Origin: Ralstonia wenshanensis | GTDB taxonomy: Bacteria > Pseudomonadota > Gammaproteobacteria > Burkholderiales > Burkholderiaceae | Reading direction: 5' to 3' | NCBI RefSeq assembly: GCF_021173085.1 | Contig: NZ_CP076412.1 | Span: 682,001-746,000 of the forward strand | DNA: 64,000 nucleotides | Shown here: positions 60,214-64,000 of the stretch, piece by piece | Layout: each line of letters starts with the position of its first letter | Numbering within the stretch: the stretch's first letter is position 1 | Notes under the pieces: generated by a model | Database searches by the model: none | Seen by the model: only the letters and a program-made list of their open reading frames with translations | What the model was told of the DNA's origin: nothing | Made by a program: the position numbers and the translations under genes

Positions 60214-61584
60214 TCAGTGGCAAAAGCCGGCCGTGCATACTCCGGATTGGCAGTCGGTCGACACCAGACAAGCCTGCCCTGCCGCGCAACCGCCGCAGAC
60301 ACCGCCGCCGCAGTCGACTGCCGTCTCGCTACCGTTCTTCACGCCGTCAAAACAGCTTGCCGCTTGGCAGACGCCGGACGCACAGACGCCCGAAGTGCAA
60401 TCGCTCGGGGCTGCGCAGTGCTGCCCCACCGCACATGCCGAACATGTGCCGCCACCACAGTCCGTGTCGGTCTCCTGACCGTCGCGCACGCCATCGGTGC
60501 AGGTGGGCGCCTGGCATGTGCCGCCCAGGCAGACATCCCCACCTGTACAGTCGGCAGTCGTCGTGCAAGCTGCGGCAACGCAGCCGCCGGAACTGCAGGC
60601 GAAGTTGGCGGGGCAGACCACGCCGCAACCGCCGCAGTTGTTCGAATCGGTTGCGGTATCGACGCACGCCCCACTGCAAGCGCTATAACCCGACGCACAC
60701 GAACAGGACACGGACACGTTCGTCACGTTGCCGCTGATGGTTCCTGATCCATTCACCACCGGGCAGCTCAGATTGGCGGGCTGGCTCGATACGGTCACGA
60801 CGTACGGATTGCCGTAGGCCACCGCCGATGGAAACGTGAAGGCGCCGTTGACGCTGCGCGAGAGGCTGTCGCCGCCATTGTTCTTGAGCACGACCGTGCC
60901 GCTGCTCAAACCCGAGAGCGTTCCGCCCACGGTATAGGCGTTGGTTGTGCAGGTGACCGCAACGGTGCTGATGTCGCCCGTGCCCATGGTGCCGGCGCCG
61001 TTGGCAACGCTGCAGCTCTGCCCAGCCGGATTGGTCTGCACCGTGACTGAGAATCCGCCGCCTTCCGCCACAGGCGTGGCAAAAGCGAAAGCGCCGTTGG
61101 CGGAACGGCTCAGGCTGTCCGTGCCGTTGTTCTGCAGGACGACGGTGCCATTCAGCCCCGAAACCGAGCCGCCGACCTTGAATGCATTCGTTGCGCAGAC
61201 CACCGACACGTTGCCGACATTGGCGGCCGAAACCGTACCGGCGCCATTGGTCACGGTGCACGTCTGGGTCGCCGGCTGCGTCGATACGGTGACGTGATAC
61301 GCCGCGCCGTTGGATACGCTGGTCGCGAAGGTGAAGGTGCCGTTGGCGCCGATGGCGAGATCATCGGCCGCATTGTTCTGGAGCACCAAGGCGCCGGACA
61401 GGCCCGTCACCGATCCGCCAATGGAGTAGCCCTGCGCCGCAGGTGCCGAAGGTGCCGTAGGCCCCGTAGGCCCGGCAGAGGCCGCGCCGGTTGTGCTGCC
61501 TCCATCCCCTCCCCCGCAACCGGAAAGACCCAGGACGACACAGCACGCCAGAAGCCTGCTTGAGAACTTTTTCGACACGCTCAT
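60214..61584 (-). CDS. Surface lipoprotein: three Ig-like tandem repeats plus Cys-rich repeats
   Basis: Exported lipoprotein of 456 residues. The lipobox is VVLGLSGC (Cys ~23), followed by a Gly/Ser/Thr/Pro tether. Residues ~52-293 are three ~82-residue beta-rich repeats, each starting GGSVxGLxG-xVVLQNNG and ending with VxVxC. Residues 294-456 contain 29 cysteines in 163 residues, in motifs such as [20 protein letters not shown] and [12 protein letters not shown], which recall the Cys-rich repeats of myxobacterial surface proteins. Probably a cell-surface binding protein folded by disulfides. No family of known function recognised. A DsbA-like gene follows in the same operon. Confidence 0.85.
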   Translation of the reverse strand: MSVSKKFSSRLLACCVVLGLSGCGGGDGGSTTGAASAGPTGPTAPSAPAAQGYSIGGSVTGLSGALVLQNNAADDLAIGANGTFTFATSVSNGAAYHVTVSTQPATQTCTVTNGAGTVSAANVGNVSVVCATNAFKVGGSVSGLNGTVVLQNNGTDSLSRSANGAFAFATPVAEGGGFSVTVQTNPAGQSCSVANGAGTMGTGDISTVAVTCTTNAYTVGGTLSGLSSGTVVLKNNGGDSLSRSVNGAFTFPSAVAYGNPYVVTVSSQPANLSCPVVNGSGTISGNVTNVSVSCSCASGYSACSGACVDTATDSNNCGGCGVVCPANFACSSGGCVAAACTTTADCTGGDVCLGGTCQAPTCTDGVRDGQETDTDCGGGTCSACAVGQHCAAPSDCTSGVCASGVCQAASCFDGVKNGSETAVDCGGGVCGGCAAGQACLVSTDCQSGVCTAGFCH

Positions 61585-62211
61585 TTGGAGCCCAGCGGGT
61601 GACCGCATTCAGAACGATGCCCGCGACGACATGCACGGCGCGCGGCAAAGCGACATCCCGCGTGCGGCTGTCCGCCGTTGGGGATGAACCACAAGGAAGC
61701 CATTGAAGTGAGGCCTGGAGAGGCTCGACAGACTGCGCCATGCGCCGCCAGAAGCAGCGCCTGGAGACACCTAACGCGTCAGCACTTGCGGCTGACGACG
61801 GTGGTGCCACAGCGCATCGGACCCGGTCGGGCGCATCTACTGAAGCAAGCCCGGTGTGGCTGCCCGGCCCTCGGCTTGGCGGAGGTGAGAGGAGCGGTCC
61901 GCCGCCCTTTCAACGCCCGCCTTCCCCCGTCTTCATTCGACTTCTTCTTATAGGCATGTGTAATTTTGTGGCATAGGCTACACATCCGACCCCACCGCTG
62001 CAAGGGATATTTGGAGGGGGATGGCACCCCTCCAGTGGGGGAGCCCGGGCCCGCGCGGGATTCATAAACAGGCCCGGTTGTCCAATCGCATTCACCAGTG
62101 TGCGCAATCGGGGGCGGATTGTTCAGCGTTGGGCGATCCGGCATGCTGCGCAGGCTAAGCTGCCGTCCGACTGCAACACCACAACATAGAGACCCGCCAC
62201 AGGAGACACGC
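61585..62211. other. Long intergenic region between divergent lipoprotein and acyl-CoA synthetase genes
   Basis: About 630 bases with no gene I can support on either strand. It holds a perfect 8-bp hairpin TGGAGGGG/CCCCTCCA at 62012-62034 and a TGTGTA...TACACA repeat near 61957-61984 within a locally AT-rich patch (61925-61985) that may be promoter DNA. Some parts read like degraded coding sequence, but no start, family motif or target-site duplication was found. Confidence 0.5.
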
Positions 62212-63705
62212 ATGACCGCCAGCCTCATCTTCGACGATCGCCCGACCGATGCCGACACGCTGCTCGCGCGGGGTGCCGCCCTTGCCGGTGGGTTGCGCCG
62301 TATGGGTGTGCAGGAGGGCGACGTGATCGGGGTGCTGCTGCGCAATGCGCCCGCCTACATCGACGTGATGCACGCCTGCCGTATCGCCGGGTGCTACTTC
62401 TGCCCCATCAACTGGCACTTCACGCCGGCCGAGGTGGAATTTCTCGTGCGCGATTCGGGCGCCAAGGTGTTGATCGGCCATCGCGATCTCGTCGATGCGG
62501 TGGAACCGCTGCTGCCTGCCCATGTGCAGCTGTTGCGTGTGGACGCCGAAGGCACCGACCGTGCCGACGGCTATGCCAACTGGCTCGCGCTGCAGACGCC
62601 ATACGACGGGCCGATGGTTTCTCCGCGCGGGCACATGGCCTATACCTCGGGCACCACGGGCCGGCCAAAGGGCGTGGTGCGTCAGGCCGTGCCGCTTGAT
62701 CAGCTCGACGCGCATCTGCAAAAGGCGCGTGCCGTGGTGGCAGCCACGTTCGGTATCGTGCCCGCCTGCCGTGCGCTGGTGCCGGCGCCGCTGTATCACA
62801 GCGCGCCGAGCCTATTCGCGCAGCAAGCTGCACAGATGGCGGAGCTGCTGGTGGTGAACGCGCGCTTTGATGCGCTGCGCGTGCTCGAGCAGATCGAGCG
62901 CTACCGCATCGACACCGTCTACCTCGTGCCCATCATGTACGTGCGCCTGCTCAAGCTGACCGACGAAGAACGCAGCCGCTACGACCTGTCTTCGTTGCGC
63001 TTCGTGGCCTCCACCGGCGCACCCTGCGCGCCGGAGATCAAGCGCAGGATGATCGACTGGCTCGGCCCCGTCATCTACGAAACCTATGCGTCGAGCGAGA
63101 CCGGCATGATCACGGTGATGGACCCGCGCGAAGCAGCCGCTCGCCCCGGCAGCGCCGGCCGCCCGGTGTGCGACGCGCAGGTGCGCATCCTGCACGACGA
63201 CGGCACGCCATGCGACACGGGCGAGATCGGCCTGATCTACAGCCGCCAGCCCGCTTACCCGGGCTTCACCTATCGCGGCAACGACGAGGCACGTCGCAAG
63301 GCCGAGCGCGATGGCCTCGTCACGCTGGGCGACATGGGCTACCTCGATGCCGACGGCTATCTGTATGTGTGCGACCGCGCGTCGGACATGGTCATCTCGG
63401 GCGGCGTGAACATCTACCCGGCCGAGATCGAACATGCGCTGCTGCGCCACCCCGATGTGGTCGACTGCGCTGTCTTTGGCGTGCCGGACGACGAATACGG
63501 CGAGCGCCTTGTCGCCGTGGTGCAGACCGAACGCGAAGACCTGCAAGCCGGGCCCGTGATCGAGTGGCTGCGCGGCCAGATTGCGGGCTTCAAGATCCCG
63601 CGCCACATCGAATTCACCGCAGCCCTGCCGCGCGATGACAACGGCAAGATCGCCAAACGCCGCCTGCGCGATGCGTGGTGGGGCGACCGGCAGCGGCGCG
63701 TTTGA
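62212..63705 (+). CDS. Acyl-CoA synthetase (AMP-forming)
   Basis: ANL-superfamily ligase of 497 residues that adenylates a carboxylic acid and transfers it to CoA. The ATP loop is YTSGTTGRPKGVV (~residues 143-155); YETYASSETGMITVMDPREA is the A5 motif; GDMGYLDADGYLYVCDRASD then MVISGGVNIYPAEIEHAL gives the hinge and A8; PRDDNGKIAKRRLRDA holds the catalytic Lys. The substrate pocket is not readable; medium- or branched-chain acids are possible given the hydrolase next door. ATG 62212 follows AGGAG; the long upstream frame is not coding. Confidence 0.93.
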   Translation: MTASLIFDDRPTDADTLLARGAALAGGLRRMGVQEGDVIGVLLRNAPAYIDVMHACRIAGCYFCPINWHFTPAEVEFLVRDSGAKVLIGHRDLVDAVEPLLPAHVQLLRVDAEGTDRADGYANWLALQTPYDGPMVSPRGHMAYTSGTTGRPKGVVRQAVPLDQLDAHLQKARAVVAATFGIVPACRALVPAPLYHSAPSLFAQQAAQMAELLVVNARFDALRVLEQIERYRIDTVYLVPIMYVRLLKLTDEERSRYDLSSLRFVASTGAPCAPEIKRRMIDWLGPVIYETYASSETGMITVMDPREAAARPGSAGRPVCDAQVRILHDDGTPCDTGEIGLIYSRQPAYPGFTYRGNDEARRKAERDGLVTLGDMGYLDADGYLYVCDRASDMVISGGVNIYPAEIEHALLRHPDVVDCAVFGVPDDEYGERLVAVVQTEREDLQAGPVIEWLRGQIAGFKIPRHIEFTAALPRDDNGKIAKRRLRDAWWGDRQRRV

Positions 63706-63714
63706 TCGCCCGGC

Positions 63715-64000
63715 TCAACCAAGCCCCGCCAACGGATGCCCCTCTGCCCGCCACGGCGACGTCAGGAAATGCCGCACCCGCTCCGGCCGCACTTGCGGCA
63801 GCGTTGCCGGCGCCCAGCCGGGGCGATGATCCTTGTCTACCAGATGCGCGCGCACGCCTTCACAGAAATCGCCGTCCAGGATTCCGCGCGCGACGATGCC
63901 CAGCTCCATCTGAAAGCACTCGGCCAGTGACAGCTGCCGACCGCGCAGTAGCGCTTCGCGTGTGACGTGCAGCATCGTCGGCGAGTGTGAAGTCATTGCA
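63715..64000 (-). CDS. C-terminal part of an enoyl-CoA hydratase / 3-hydroxyisobutyryl-CoA hydrolase family protein
   Basis: Leftward gene cut by the window edge; 95 codons are visible and the frame is open to the last base, so the Met at 63996 is internal. The segment MTSHSPTMLHVTREALLRGR, then QLSLAECFQMELGIVARGIL, then DFCEGVRAHLVDKDHRPGWA plus PATL is the C-terminal pattern of 3-hydroxyisobutyryl-CoA hydrolase (ECH_2) proteins in valine degradation. Convergent with the acyl-CoA synthetase, 9 bases apart. Confidence 0.85.
   Translation of the reverse strand, partial: AMTSHSPTMLHVTREALLRGRQLSLAECFQMELGIVARGILDGDFCEGVRAHLVDKDHRPGWAPATLPQVRPERVRHFLTSPWRAEGHPLAGLG

Noticed and set aside
61678-61976. 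Short frames in the gap near 61.7-62.0 kb as a transposase remnant
   Set aside because: No transposase motif, terminal repeat or target duplication could be seen, so it is left as intergenic.

Overview
The window is GC-rich, densely coded proteobacterial DNA with few gaps and many 1-4 base gene overlaps. The best taxonomic clue is a copper nitrite reductase with a C-terminal cytochrome c domain (3209-4708), an architecture characterised from Ralstonia pickettii. PACE efflux, MprF/AcvB, MHS and ACS transporters and many LysR-type regulators also fit Burkholderiales. I infer Ralstonia, close to R. pickettii. I see no rRNA, tRNA, CRISPR array or intact insertion sequence, and no core informational genes. 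This would suit an accessory-rich replicon or chromosome arm, but that is inference.

Layout. 1-1801: a GntR regulator coupled to a fumarylacetoacetase-family enzyme. 1820-7648: a denitrification block, nirK-nirV-sco leftward and DUF2249-norB rightward, reducing nitrite to NO and N2O, with NsrR-like half-sites between them. 7726-11526: GntR/UTRA regulator plus a nitrate/sulfonate/taurine-type ABC importer, with an interspersed inverted-repeat element before the binding protein. 11582-17626: small conserved proteins, LuxR and LysR regulators, a PACE pump, a PilZ protein, and a self-contained regulator / PLP ammonia-lyase / RidA operon with twin palindromes. 17729-24212: a tripartite RND pump whose two divergent transcription units carry near-identical 28-bp palindromes. 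24272-29700: two SDR enzymes, a TonB-dependent receptor with an STN domain, and a LysR regulator. 29910-36694: a secreted DUF3761 protein, a SulP permease, and the mprF-acvB lipid aminoacylation pair. 36979-42879: a small acidic protein, a diguanylate cyclase, an AraC regulator, and a kexin-like lipoprotein protease with a small secreted partner. 42928-50665: an amino acid permease, an M20 amidohydrolase/MHS permease operon with a LysR regulator, metY, and an AraC regulator. 50718-57966: a six-gene catabolic operon divergent from an IclR regulator. 57954-59359: a CLC-F type fluoride antiporter preceded by a fluoride riboswitch. 59441-61584: a cysteine-rich repeat lipoprotein paired with a DsbA-like oxidoreductase. 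62212-64000: an acyl-CoA synthetase and the end of a 3-hydroxyisobutyryl-CoA hydrolase-like gene.

Most promising for follow-up: the fluoride riboswitch and its hairpin, the cysteine-rich lipoprotein/thiol oxidase pair, the kexin-like protease with its downstream partner, the six-gene lactonase/dehydrogenase/aldolase operon with a Tat-exported amidohydrolase, and the palindromic operators of the RND, RidA and IclR loci. All functional statements come from reading motifs and context; no database search was possible.
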